DNA from: Clostridium_AD sp036569345 | Lineage (GTDB): Bacteria; Bacillota; Clostridia; Clostridiales; Clostridiaceae | Assembly (NCBI RefSeq): GCF_036569345.1 | Contig: NZ_DATCQT010000134.1 | Span: forward strand, 17,397 to 81,396 | Length of the DNA: 64,000 bases | Direction of reading: 5' to 3' | Part shown: positions 8,501 through 17,158 of the stretch, piece by piece | Layout: each line of letters opens with the position of its first letter | How positions within the stretch are numbered: position 1 is the first letter of the stretch | Program-made: the position numbers and the translations under genes | Notes under the pieces: model-generated | Databases searched by the model: none | Seen by the model: only the letters and a program-made list of their open reading frames with translations | Told to the model about the DNA's origin: nothing

Positions 8501-10987
8501 ATATTTTATAGCTATAACTATCTCTCATTTGTTTCTTTGAAAATGGGAAACATAAATGAGGCATATGAATATAATTTACTAGCACAAAAAGAACTTGAGT
8601 TATATCCTATTCAAGGTAAAGATATTTCTATTTATTATCAAATGGGAGCAGAATTTTATTATGGAATAGGGAATATTGATGTTGCTTTTGATTTAATTAA
8701 AAAAGCTTTAAAGATATATAATAATAATGGTACTATTCAAGATAACAATAGTAAATTATTATTGCTTATTTTAGAAATATATCGAACTGAAGGATCTAAG
8801 GACATAGAAAATCACCTTGAGAATGTAAAGATAATGATAGATGGTCATAAGAATAATACAAATAAAATCAATTCATTATATGAAATATGTATAGTTTTAT
8901 TTGAAAAAGGATTTGAGAGGGAAGCAATTAATTTATTAGAAATTTATTCTTTTAATGAGGAATATAATTTAGTAGAGATAGTAAATATTAAAAGGTTATA
9001 TTTAGAAGGACTTATTTTCAAAGGCAAAAGGAAGATAGATAGCTTAATGGTAGCTTTGGATTTATGTAAAAGATCTAAAAACAAATATTTTCAATGGAGA
9101 ATATGTAGTGCAATCGGAGATTATTATTTCATGAAGTTTGATTATTTTTATGCAGTAAACTACTATTTGGAAGCTTGTGAGATAATTAAAGACTGTACGT
9201 TGCAATTGCCAGAGATTTTAAGAATAAATTATATTAATTCGTGTAATAGGATGAAACCTTTTAATGTAATTAAAGGATTTAGCACACCAAATACTTATAG
9301 CAAAATGAGTAATTTGGGACAAGGCAAAATAACCATACTTAACAATGAGGATTTAACAATCCTTTTCAGTTATCATGCATTTTCTGAAATATTAAACAAT
9401 AAAAATTTTGTTGAATTAGCTCAAAAAATATATAGTTCGATTCTTCCAAAAGGGATTCAAAATATAAATGACATAATTATTAATATGTGTGAGGACCCAT
9501 TGCAAATATTAGATGTAATAGCAAAACTTATTTCAAGTACAACGTTATCCACTAGAAGCCTAATTATTTCTGAAGCAAATGCTAGTGAATACTCAGTTGT
9601 TGCAACAAGTGATGGGAATAATGATATAAGTGATATAAAACTAATACTGCAAAGAGCGCAGGTCACTAAAAACCCTATATTAGTTAGTGAAGCATTTAAT
9701 AACACGCAAAAAGTAGACTTAAGATTTATTCCTAGTGGTATGAAATCTATAATGTGTATACCAATTGTAAAAAAGGAACATTGTTATATAGAAAGCCCTA
9801 AGGGAGAAAATAGAAGAGAATGCGAGCAATTAAAGCAAGTAAAAATAAAGGGTTATTTATATATGGAGTCTGATAGGGTGCTAAATAATTTTAATGAAGA
9901 TAGTTTGAATAAATGTCTAGAATTAACTTCATTTATAAGTTTCATTATAGAAAATTATTTACTGAAAATTAGTTCTTCTATTGATAAACTAACAGGATTA
10001 CTTACCAGGCGTTTTTTAGAGGAAGCTCTAATTGAGAATATAGAGAAAACAAAGGCTTTAGGGGGGGTATTCTCAATAATAATGTTTGATTTGGATAATT
10101 TTAAAGGTGTAAATGATCGGTTTGGTCATCAAACTGGAGATCAGGTACTTCGAGATGTTAGTAAAACTGTTTTGGATTCAATTAGAAAAATAGATGTATG
10201 CGGACGATATGGTGGAGAAGAGTTTATTGTTGTTTTGCCAGAGACTGATACGGATTCTGCAAGTGACATCGCTCAGAGGATAAGAAAAAATATTGAAAAC
10301 AATAAAATATTAGGTTCGAAAAGAGAACTAACGGTGAGTATGGGTATTGCTACTTTCCCAATACATGGAACGTCTAGGGAAGATCTGGTAGAAAAAGCTG
10401 ACCAGGCATTGTATGTGGCTAAAGCAAATGGTAAAAACAGATACCAAATTTGGGAAGAAAAATTTTCAGGGAGAACCCAGGGTTCAAATAAGCTCTCAGG
10501 AATAATATCAGGAAATGTAGTTCAAGATTCAAGAAATGTACTAGCTATGGTAGAGTTAATCGAGACTATTAAAGTAGAGTGTGATTTTAAAACTAAAATA
10601 TACAAAACACTAGGAAGAATAATTGAAACCACTGAGGCAAAGAATGGTATGTTGTTTATAGTTAATGATAATAAAATTACTGAAAAATATGGGCGAAGGA
10701 TTTTTAAGGAAAATTGGATTAAAGTTATAGGTTATAGTGAAAGTATAATAGAGTCTGTAATTAAAAATATGCAAGGGGCATGTTTAATTGATTGGGATTC
10801 CATAATAGACTATGATTTAGTGACTGGTATGCCTAATTGGAATTCTGCTATCGTTGTTCCTATAATTAAATCAGGGGTTATATGTGGAATACTTTATTTA
10901 ACTGTTCCGATTAAAGTTAAGGAATTTAAATTTGAAGATTTAAATTTTGTGAATATTTTGGGGCAGCTATTAGTAGGAATGTTATAG
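5549..10987 (+). CDS. Multidomain pseudokinase-ATPase-TPR-GAF-GGDEF signalling protein
   Basis: 1812 residues, a large one-polypeptide signalling protein. Residues 1-275 resemble a PknB-type kinase fold, but the catalytic loop reads VYGELSTKNIM (HRD Asp replaced by Glu) and DFG reads KDL, so it is probably a pseudokinase. Next is an AAA-type ATPase with P-loop GEQGIGKT (328-335) and hhhhD near FIIDNA. TPR-like helices fill about 650-1250. A GAF-like domain (about 1290-1470) is followed by GGDEF with GGEEF at 1555-1559 and an allosteric I-site RKID at 1546-1549. A last GAF-like domain ends the protein. It probably makes cyclic di-GMP with product inhibition. The layout recalls PknK/MalT-like signal ATPases. 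The input signal is unknown. It is monocistronic. Confidence 0.85.
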   Translation: MNLINNRYRLITNLRQDMIMSSYLVSDVLKNHEKIQLNIINSEFASERLIDFYSAEFITLATIKHQNISRVYDFGLIHTLDNKKVNNSEFFYTNDYIENTKSLNELNTDINKDEILDLCMQLCLVMNYLHMRGFVYGELSTKNIMVTSENNKHNIILKDLPTIEIQKQDHMNNNIGELEFEAPEQMLDNKKDVTTDIYSMGVVMLAICRIDVQQNFNIHQSIIILENNVKSKYSEDGSTLDFYEKLILIIKKMTEKNLMDRYNNINEIVDDINILFNKKYRAYKINELEKLNFNTKIVGRNAEITKIMDAYENLISHKSSNKIILVHGEQGIGKTRLLKEIEHLLYFKKAVIYSSFIIGNNEINSRSFIDILKKIVSISDKETIKRYQSELIKFIPELGDENNIKASESLIGNKEKYRLISRIYSFVEEVIKNKPTVFIIDNANCLNEFSLEFLEYINAQNYKEQDIIIILACTTGVFTSNNRLKQLLNKNQSNMNIYLNNLKNEETVIMIKEILSMPNASNVFGERIYSKTYGNPLFVEETLKDFVAKKILYINVNNGKWNTPFETFDEMPIASTMEQALLNQIKEVNQRSYEILSTIAIFNTAVSIQIIEKFFDYSENTIESDINELCVKGILCKKIEDMGFVFDFYNKVLKNLIYNRLSEEVRKVKHEFAASILENIFENEGSENKEELIYHLEKAKDKHRIAKYCIEIAEKMKSFRIMDEAISKYEKAFSVLSDEEDQNKKVQILLEIGDIYVNTGNLSSALETYKKIYGYSMNLVEEKIQVDCANKIAHIFMRRNEVQKSLQYIKKSDSILLNIEYMEGYLENKKNLADVYTSKQEYDKVFDICMNCLKKCGNGYIKYKGLMYNNLGIMYMETSRVVEALECYKKGLKYFEEINYSEGMCRCLNNIGVIYGDHYNDSETAITYYNKYLVIAKENNIIYLELFALVNLATSYCDKFDYEVALKYFKDVLEKSKTIEFESNIFYSYNYLSFVSLKMGNINEAYEYNLLAQKELELYPIQGKDISIYYQMGAEFYYGIGNIDVAFDLIKKALKIYNNNGTIQDNNSKLLLLILEIYRTEGSKDIENHLENVKIMIDGHKNNTNKINSLYEICIVLFEKGFEREAINLLEIYSFNEEYNLVEIVNIKRLYLEGLIFKGKRKIDSLMVALDLCKRSKNKYFQWRICSAIGDYYFMKFDYFYAVNYYLEACEIIKDCTLQLPEILRINYINSCNRMKPFNVIKGFSTPNTYSKMSNLGQGKITILNNEDLTILFSYHAFSEILNNKNFVELAQKIYSSILPKGIQNINDIIINMCEDPLQILDVIAKLISSTTLSTRSLIISEANASEYSVVATSDGNNDISDIKLILQRAQVTKNPILVSEAFNNTQKVDLRFIPSGMKSIMCIPIVKKEHCYIESPKGENRRECEQLKQVKIKGYLYMESDRVLNNFNEDSLNKCLELTSFISFIIENYLLKISSSIDKLTGLLTRRFLEEALIENIEKTKALGGVFSIIMFDLDNFKGVNDRFGHQTGDQVLRDVSKTVLDSIRKIDVCGRYGGEEFIVVLPETDTDSASDIAQRIRKNIENNKILGSKRELTVSMGIATFPIHGTSREDLVEKADQALYVAKANGKNRYQIWEEKFSGRTQGSNKLSGIISGNVVQDSRNVLAMVELIETIKVECDFKTKIYKTLGRIIETTEAKNGMLFIVNDNKITEKYGRRIFKENWIKVIGYSESIIESVIKNMQGACLIDWDSIIDYDLVTGMPNWNSAIVVPIIKSGVICGILYLTVPIKVKEFKFEDLNFVNILGQLLVGML

Positions 10988-10992
10988 TAACA

Positions 10993-11034
10993 TAGGAAGG
11001 ACATAAAGCGTAAGCTTTATGTCCTTCCTATATT
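10993..11034 (+). terminator. Terminator-like hairpin
   Basis: A perfect 17-bp stem (TAGGAAGGACATAAAGC with its complement) and a GTAA loop follow the GGDEF gene by 5 bases. The tail (TATTTATGG) is only moderately T-rich. Confidence 0.75.
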
Positions 11035-11082
11035 TATGGTATACTTAGAAGGTTATAAAATTCATGTAACTAGGGAGAAAAT

Positions 11083-14000
11083 ATGTTAAAAGAAGATATG
11101 ATATTACAAATATTTAATGAAGGAACCAGTGGTAAAAATCAATCTAAAGGTCAAAGGGTTCTTAGTAATGATTTGGTTTCGTCTGTATGTATTACAAATG
11201 AAGATAAATTAATATGCATCGAGGGCAATGTAATTTCAGAAAGGCTTTTTAATGAATACCGTACAAAAATTGAAATGGATGCAGAGAGGAGAAGTATTTT
11301 TTCAACCTTTTGTACCTGCCCTGACTTTGAGACTAATGAGTTTAAAAAAGAAAATTATTGTTGTAAACATTTAGTAGCCACCTTTTATAAAGCATTGGAA
11401 GATCTTTCTAATCACCCTCTCTTAAAAGAGGAAGATGTGGTAGACATTAGTGTATTTAAAAACAATACAAATGTATTATCTATGCTTTTAGGTGATGAAA
11501 AACATAAAGATGAAACTAAAATAGAGGTGTATATAAATAAAAATCAGTGGACGAGTGACCTCACTGCGGAGTTTAAAATAGGGTTAAGTTCTATGAACTC
11601 AAGTAATCTTTACGTTTTAAAGGATATTAATCACTTTTTATTAGGGTATTATAATAACATTCCTATAAACTATAGTAAAAATTTTACTTTTAATGCTGAA
11701 ACTCAAAAATTAACCACAAGGGATAAAAGGCTTATTGATTTTATTGAAATGTTAAAAACTATGGAGGGATCCCTAAGGCACATTAGCAAAAGTGAAGGAA
11801 AGTATGTAGATGGGAAAAATATAAAAATTCCTAAATATTTAACTAGAGAATTTTTTGATATTATAACAAAGCATAGGGTATATTTAAATGAAGGATTTTT
11901 TTATAGACCTTGTGATACAGAAATTTTATATGAGTCTCCGCCACTAGATTTTGATTTGAAAATAATAAAGGATAAGTATGTGCTTAAATCTTCAAGTGGA
12001 ATGCCAGTATCTTTAGGTTCTAAGAATGATGTTTTCTTATATGGTAGCACTATATATCTTCCGAACTATGAGTTTTGTTATAAGATAAGTCCTTACCTTC
12101 AAGTTTTTAATGAGGCAAAGGTTGTAACTATGACAAATCTTGAGGAAGAAAATATATTAAGACGACTGATTCCAGACCTTAATTTTTTATCACCCAGTGT
12201 TGTTTTATCTAAGGCAATAAAAGATAAAATATTAATGGCAAAAAGCCACTTTAATTTTTACTTTAATCAGGAAGGAAAAGAAATTACTTTAACACTCAAG
12301 GTTAAGTATGGAACTTTTGAATTTAATATTTTTGAGGATTGCTTTGAAAAAATAATATATAGGAATTCAAAAAAAGAAACCCAGGTTGTGTCAATTGTAA
12401 AAAACTTAGGGTTTGAGCAAATAAAGAATAAGTTTTATTTTCTAAAAGGAGAAGAATATATTTTTAAATTTTTCAAAAGTGATATAGAAAGGCTCCAAGA
12501 AATAGGAGAAGTATATTACTCTGAGAACTTCAAAGGCTTAAAATCTTTGGGGACGAAGGGTATAAGCGGAGATATTAAAAGTGGAAAATATAATTATTTC
12601 GAAATGGACTTTAAAATAGGAGATATTCAGCCCCTAGAAACTAACAATATATTAAGGGCATTTAGAAATAGTCTTAAATATTATAAGCTTAAAAATGGTG
12701 AGTATCTTGATTTGGAAGAATTAGAGCTTAACAAATTCTTAAAACTTTTAGATGTGATGGCGATAACTTGTGGTGACAATAATCATATTAAAATACCTAA
12801 AAATAAAGGTGTTTTCTTAGATAGTTATTTAGAAGATAATAAGATTAGATATATAAAAGGGAAAAAAGAACTAAAAGAAGTAAAAGATAAAATTAAGAAT
12901 ATTGAGAGATTAAACTTCAAAGAGCCAGATGGTTTATTAGGTAAATTAAGAGAGTATCAAAAAATCGGATATAATTGGTTCAAAACCTTAGATTATTTAG
13001 GGTTCGGTGGGATTTTAGGAGATGAAATGGGCCTAGGTAAAACAATTCAAGCTATCACTTTTATATTATCAAGTAAGGGAAGTAAGACTTTAATTGTAGC
13101 ACCTACATCCCTGATTTATAATTGGATTAGTGAGTTTGAAAAGTTTGCACCTAGGTTAAAAGTAGCTGCAGTTAGTGGACCACAGGAAGTTAGGAATGAA
13201 ATAATAAAGAATATAGAAAATTATGATGTCTTTATTACTACATATAACCTATTAAAGAGGGATTTAGAAAGCTATAGTGGAATAGAGTTTAATCATTGTA
13301 TATTAGATGAAGCCCAAAACATTAAAAATCCAAACTCTCAAAATGCAACAGCTGTGAAGGAAATAAAGGCAGATACAAAATTTGCACTAACAGGAACTCC
13401 AGTAGAAAATTCCCTTATGGATTTATGGTCTATATTTGATTTTATAATGCCCGGATACTTATATGATGAAAAGATATTTAGTGTAAGATATCATAAGAAA
13501 CTTAAGACAAGTCCGGAAATATTAGAAGATTTAAATAGACTTATAAAACCTTTTATTCTCAGGCGAAGAAAAAAAGACGTTTTAAAGGAATTACCTGATA
13601 AAATAGAAAAAACATTAATGGTTAGTTTAGATGATGAGCAAAAAAAAGTCTATAAGATATATGCAAATCATGCAATGGAACTTATTAAAAACAAGGTACA
13701 AAACGATGAGTTTAAAAATAGTAAGATAGAAATTCTAGCATATATAACAAAGCTAAGACAGCTATGCTTAGACCCCACAGTACTCATGAATGATTATAGT
13801 GGTGGAAGTGCAAAAATAGAAGCTTTAGTTGAATATCTTCATAAAAGTATAGATGAGCAGCATAGAGTACTTGTTTTTTCTCAATTCACATCTGTTCTTA
13901 AGAATATACAAAAGAGACTTAAAGAGGAGGCAATATCTTTTAGTTACTTGGATGGTGCAGTGCCTGCAGAGAAGAGAATGAGTTTGGTAAAAGCATTTAA

Positions 14001-14334
14001 TGATGGTGGAAATTCTGTATTTTTAATAAGCTTAAAGGCTGGAGGAACAGGACTTAATTTAACTGCTGCAGATGTAGTAATTCACTTTGATCCTTGGTGG
14101 AATCCGGCTGTTGAAGAGCAAGCAACTGATAGGGCTCATAGAATTGGCCAAAAAAATGTGGTGAGTGTAATAAAAATTATAGCAAAGGGGACTATTGAGG
14201 AAAAAATTCTGTTACTTCAAGAAGAGAAAAAAAAGCTAATATCAGAGCTTATGGGAGACGAATTATCTAGTGGTGAAGGTTTTGCTGCAATGAGCGAGAC
14301 AGAGATATTTGGGTTGTTTGAAATGAAGGAATAA
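11083..14334 (+). CDS. SWIM zinc finger SNF2-family helicase/ATPase
   Basis: 1083 residues. An N-terminal SWIM zinc finger (CTCPDF...CCKHL, near residues 75-100) is followed by a long SNF2-associated region. Next comes the SNF2 ATPase core: DEMGLGKT at 647-654, DEAQ at 742-745, TGTPVEN, and a helicase C domain with VFSQFTS and DRAHRIGQ. This is the standard arrangement of bacterial SWIM-SNF2 proteins, which translocate on double-stranded DNA and are thought to remodel protein-DNA complexes; the physiological target in clostridia is not known. The start ATG is preceded by GGGAG. It stands alone between the GGDEF gene and the DUF2383-like gene, with no defence-system partners, so a housekeeping role is more likely than phage defence. 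Confidence 0.9.
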   Translation: MLKEDMILQIFNEGTSGKNQSKGQRVLSNDLVSSVCITNEDKLICIEGNVISERLFNEYRTKIEMDAERRSIFSTFCTCPDFETNEFKKENYCCKHLVATFYKALEDLSNHPLLKEEDVVDISVFKNNTNVLSMLLGDEKHKDETKIEVYINKNQWTSDLTAEFKIGLSSMNSSNLYVLKDINHFLLGYYNNIPINYSKNFTFNAETQKLTTRDKRLIDFIEMLKTMEGSLRHISKSEGKYVDGKNIKIPKYLTREFFDIITKHRVYLNEGFFYRPCDTEILYESPPLDFDLKIIKDKYVLKSSSGMPVSLGSKNDVFLYGSTIYLPNYEFCYKISPYLQVFNEAKVVTMTNLEEENILRRLIPDLNFLSPSVVLSKAIKDKILMAKSHFNFYFNQEGKEITLTLKVKYGTFEFNIFEDCFEKIIYRNSKKETQVVSIVKNLGFEQIKNKFYFLKGEEYIFKFFKSDIERLQEIGEVYYSENFKGLKSLGTKGISGDIKSGKYNYFEMDFKIGDIQPLETNNILRAFRNSLKYYKLKNGEYLDLEELELNKFLKLLDVMAITCGDNNHIKIPKNKGVFLDSYLEDNKIRYIKGKKELKEVKDKIKNIERLNFKEPDGLLGKLREYQKIGYNWFKTLDYLGFGGILGDEMGLGKTIQAITFILSSKGSKTLIVAPTSLIYNWISEFEKFAPRLKVAAVSGPQEVRNEIIKNIENYDVFITTYNLLKRDLESYSGIEFNHCILDEAQNIKNPNSQNATAVKEIKADTKFALTGTPVENSLMDLWSIFDFIMPGYLYDEKIFSVRYHKKLKTSPEILEDLNRLIKPFILRRRKKDVLKELPDKIEKTLMVSLDDEQKKVYKIYANHAMELIKNKVQNDEFKNSKIEILAYITKLRQLCLDPTVLMNDYSGGSAKIEALVEYLHKSIDEQHRVLVFSQFTSVLKNIQKRLKEEAISFSYLDGAVPAEKRMSLVKAFNDGGNSVFLISLKAGGTGLNLTAADVVIHFDPWWNPAVEEQATDRAHRIGQKNVVSVIKIIAKGTIEEKILLLQEEKKKLISELMGDELSSGEGFAAMSETEIFGLFEMKE

Positions 14335-14365
14335 TTCATATATAATCTTGCATAATGTTATTAGG

Positions 14366-14410
14366 TATAATGCAATTAAGTATAATGCAATTAAGTATAA
14401 TGCAATTAAG
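14366..14410 (+). repeat. Three perfect 15-bp tandem repeats containing TATAAT
   Basis: TATAATGCAATTAAG is repeated three times without a mismatch, 30 bases upstream of the next gene. Each copy starts with a perfect -10 hexamer, so the array could set promoter strength or be a slippage-prone regulator site. Confidence 0.85.
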
Positions 14411-14439
14411 TAATGCTCACAATAAACTGAGGTGAGATT

Positions 14440-14886
14440 ATGGATACAAACAATGATATAAAAGAAATGAACAAATTTTTAAAAGGAATACACATGGGAG
14501 GTTCTACCTTTAAAGATTATCTTCATAAAACTAAAGACCCAGAGCTTAAAGATGTGTTGGTTCAAATTATAGAATCATTTAAAACACATGAAGAGGCAAT
14601 TACGAATAGAATTGAGGAACTTTCCGGAAATGCCGCTGATACCCTTGGGGTAATGGGTACAATGGCGAATTTTCTTGAAAAGATTAAACTTGCACCTGTA
14701 AATACTGATGCAGAAGTATGCGAGCATGCAATTGCTGCTATGGAGATGGGAATAAAGCAAGGCAAAAAGTTTATTGAGGAGAACAAGAGCTTGGATGCTA
14801 GTCTTATGAGTGAAGTAGAAGGTGTTGTAGCTGATTATGACAATCATTTAAGAAAAATTCAAGAATCAATGCTAATATGTAAATAA
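14440..14886 (+). CDS. DUF2383/ferritin-like helical bundle protein
   Basis: 148 residues, almost entirely amphipathic helix, with repeated His/Glu-bearing helices (KTHEEAITNRIEEL, CEHAIAAMEMGIKQGKKFIEE, DYDNHLRKIQES). Size and pattern match the DUF2383 (PA2169-type) four-helix bundle family, often found in clostridial spore formers; its biochemical role is not established. There is no signal peptide or membrane segment. GAGGTGAG sits 5 bases before the ATG. The gene lies directly behind the TATAAT-containing tandem repeats and ends at a bidirectional terminator. The family name is given from pattern resemblance; a ferritin-like or metal-binding role is only an inference. Confidence 0.55.
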   Translation: MDTNNDIKEMNKFLKGIHMGGSTFKDYLHKTKDPELKDVLVQIIESFKTHEEAITNRIEELSGNAADTLGVMGTMANFLEKIKLAPVNTDAEVCEHAIAAMEMGIKQGKKFIEENKSLDASLMSEVEGVVADYDNHLRKIQESMLICK

Positions 14887-14887
14887 T

Positions 14888-14920
14888 AAATGCTCCCACA
14901 AAACATGTGGGAGCATTTAT
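14888..14920. terminator. Bidirectional terminator between convergent genes
   Basis: A 13-bp stem AAATGCTCCCACA / TGTGGGAGCATTT with a five-base loop and T-rich ends on both sides separates the plus-strand DUF2383-like gene from the minus-strand TPR gene. Confidence 0.9.
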
Positions 14921-15627
14921 TATTTAATACTTATAAACATACTTTTAAGTGTACTATAGTGACATTTGTACCATTCATTTTTAGGGTCTATTTTATATGC
15001 TATTTCTGCAAATTTTAAGGCGTTTATGTTATTTCCATTTGCCATATATACTTCAGAGGTTCCAAAATAGGCGTTGCTTTTTTTGTTATCCACTTCAATG
15101 GCTTTATTATATATTTCAATAGACTCTTTGTTTTTGTGTAATGACAATAGTGCACTTGCTTTACCACATAATGCATCGTATAAATTAGGACTTAGTTTAA
15201 GGCAAAAATCAAAACATTCTAAAGCTCTCTTAAAATCATTTAGAATAGCGAAAAATTCCGCTTTTTTAAAATATATGTTTGCATTTCCTGTGTCACTCTC
15301 AAGAAGTTTTTCGCAGTAGTAAATGCATTTATCAAAGTCACCAGTTAGATCATGTATATTAACTAACATCCAGTAAGCTTTTGGGTCATCTGGTACTAAA
15401 CTTAGATATTTTCTTATACATTTTTCTGCCTCATACATTTCGTATAGTTCTATATAAGCTTGAGCTTTTATAAAATAAACTTCGACACATTCACTATTAA
15501 GTAAAATTGCTTTATTAAAATTCTTAAATGCTTTTTCAATCTCTCCATCATTGAAAAGTCCTTTGCCTTTTTCTATATATTCTTTTATTAGGGTTTCATC
15601 TGTTATTAATTTATTAATATTTTTCAT
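14920..15627 (-). CDS. Tetratricopeptide repeat protein
   Basis: 235 residues composed of TPR motifs of about 34 residues, for example KGLFNDGEIEKAFKNFNKAI, AYIELYEMYEAEKCIRKYL and ALECFDFCLKLSPNLYDALC, covering nearly the full length. No other domain, signal peptide or membrane segment is present. TPR arrays act as protein-protein docking surfaces; the partner cannot be read from the neighbours. AAGGGGAAC precedes the ATG on the reverse strand. It is convergent with the DUF2383-like gene, sharing the terminator at 14888. Confidence 0.85.
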   Translation of the reverse strand: MKNINKLITDETLIKEYIEKGKGLFNDGEIEKAFKNFNKAILLNSECVEVYFIKAQAYIELYEMYEAEKCIRKYLSLVPDDPKAYWMLVNIHDLTGDFDKCIYYCEKLLESDTGNANIYFKKAEFFAILNDFKRALECFDFCLKLSPNLYDALCGKASALLSLHKNKESIEIYNKAIEVDNKKSNAYFGTSEVYMANGNNINALKFAEIAYKIDPKNEWYKCHYSTLKSMFISIK

Positions 15628-15705
15628 TTAAGTTCCCCTTCCACATACAATCATACATTAGAATTATTGACATAAAATAAAACAGTATACATGTGGTAAC
15701 TAATA

Positions 15706-15752
15706 AAAAATCAGCTAATCCATTAGAAGTTAATGGGTAGCTGATTTTTTAT
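15706..15752 (-). terminator. Terminator of the old yellow enzyme gene, near-copy of 17801
   Basis: A long stem built on AAAAATCAGCTAATCCATTA and its near complement with loop GAAGT. Read on the minus strand it lies just after the old yellow enzyme stop and ends in a T run. The same hairpin recurs at 17801-17848 with two small differences. Confidence 0.85.
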
Positions 15753-15756
15753 TTCA

Positions 15757-16800
15757 TTAAAATCCGTTTTTGCTCACAATATTGCTTCGCTTATATTGTA
15801 TAGGCCATTCTATAGTTTCTTCTAATTGGCTAGCTGCGCCAAATACCCAATAAGGATTTCTTAAAAGTTCTCTTCCTAAATATACCAAATCGGATCTATT
15901 ATTGCTTAATATTTCTTCTGCCATCAAAGGTGAAGTGATAAGGCCGCCGGCTATAGTTTTTATATTACATTGTTTTTTTATTATTTCAGAATAACAAATT
16001 TGATATCCTGGATAGGTAGATATCCTTGCAGGAACAGTTCCACCAGAACTAACATTTACTAGATCTATACCAATATCTTTTATGAGATTTATAAGTGAAG
16101 CAGTTTCCTCTGCACTGTTTCCACCCTCTGCGTAGTCTTCTGCAGATACTCTTAATTGTAATGGTTTAGTTTCAGGCCAAACTGTTTTTACAGCCTGTAT
16201 AATTTCCCTTAAGAATCTTACCCTGTTCTCCTTTGTACCTCCGTATTCATCTTTTCTTTTATTGGTTAATGGTGATAAAAATTGACCTATTAAATACCCG
16301 TGGGCGCCATGTAATTCTAATAAATCAAAACCGGCAGTTAATGCTCTTTTAGCTGCAGATTTAAATAAATCTATAGTATTAGTAATATCTTCTTTTGTCA
16401 TTTCATTTGGCAACCTATAATGTTCATTAAAAGCTATAGGGCTTGGGGCAATAATTGGATAGGAAAGGGTCTCTGATTTTCTTCCCGCATGATTAATTTG
16501 AATGCCTATTTTTGCTCCATATTTATGACATTCATCCACTATATTTGCTAGATTTTTAATATGTTCATCAGACCATATGCCTAAATCGTTATCGGTTATA
16601 CGACCACCAGGCTGAATTCCCGTTGATTCTATAATAATAAGACCAACTCCACCAATAGCCCTAGTTGAATAATGTATAAAGTGCCAATTATTTGCCAAAC
16701 CATCTTGATCATTACAAGAATCCATGCACATTGGAGCCATGACTATTCTATTTCTTAAATACATGTCTTTTATTTTCAAATTGCTAAATAATTTTGAAAT
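15757..16800 (-). CDS. namA: NADPH dehydrogenase / old yellow enzyme family (NamA/YqjM-like), probable ATT start
   Basis: A flavin (FMN) oxidoreductase reducing activated double bonds with NAD(P)H. Motifs include NRIVMAPMCM, the HAGRK loop, the HGAHGYL barrel strand with active-site His, SPLTNKRKDEYGG, and the FMN phosphate site YLGRELLRNPYW. The first canonical start is TTG at 16779, with no ribosome binding site, which would remove the family's conserved KLF...IKI strand. Reading further up, the frame gives SKLFSNLKIKDM, colinear with YqjM RKLFTPITIKDM, and begins at ATT (16798-16800), directly after an in-frame TAA and 9 bases from GAGG. That gives 347 residues, near the usual 338. The symbol is by similarity; physiological substrate unknown. 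Confidence 0.85.
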   Translation of the reverse strand: MSKLFSNLKIKDMYLRNRIVMAPMCMDSCNDQDGLANNWHFIHYSTRAIGGVGLIIIESTGIQPGGRITDNDLGIWSDEHIKNLANIVDECHKYGAKIGIQINHAGRKSETLSYPIIAPSPIAFNEHYRLPNEMTKEDITNTIDLFKSAAKRALTAGFDLLELHGAHGYLIGQFLSPLTNKRKDEYGGTKENRVRFLREIIQAVKTVWPETKPLQLRVSAEDYAEGGNSAEETASLINLIKDIGIDLVNVSSGGTVPARISTYPGYQICYSEIIKKQCNIKTIAGGLITSPLMAEEILSNNRSDLVYLGRELLRNPYWVFGAASQLEETIEWPIQYKRSNIVSKNGF

Positions 16801-17067
16801 TTATAATCGCCTCTTTTCTTAAGTAGTCTGGATATATTAGTTGTAGAAAAATTAAATCTTGGTAACATAGCTTTTAATTATTAATAGTTAAGTATATCAT
16901 TATTAAAAAGATAGTAAAGTATGCACTTAGAGTTTCTAATATTGGTTCCAGTTTTAAGAATAATGTTAAAATATATGTTTTTATATATAAATTTACCGAT
17001 AAACTTAAACTTATCTATTTTGTTCATTTTGTAATTACAAAAAACAACAAAATTGTAATATTACATC

Positions 17068-17097
17068 TTGTTATATTTTTATCACGTGTGCTATACT
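17068..17097 (+). promoter_or_regulatory. Sigma-A type promoter of the lipoprotein gene
   Basis: TTGTTA (17068-17073) and TATACT (17092-17097) are spaced by 18 bases, about 60 bases before the lipoprotein start. Confidence 0.6.
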
Positions 17098-17158
17098 AAA
17101 CCTGTTAATCAAGATGTAAAGCAATACAATATTAATAAAAATAAATGGGGGTATTCAA

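Noticed and set aside
11083..14334. SNF2 helicase as part of a phage defence system
   Set aside because: It has the stand-alone SWIM-SNF2 architecture and neighbours with no nuclease, methylase or DISARM-like genes.
14562..14847. Two minus-strand frames inside the DUF2383-like gene
   Set aside because: Shadows of the helical coding sequence without start signals.
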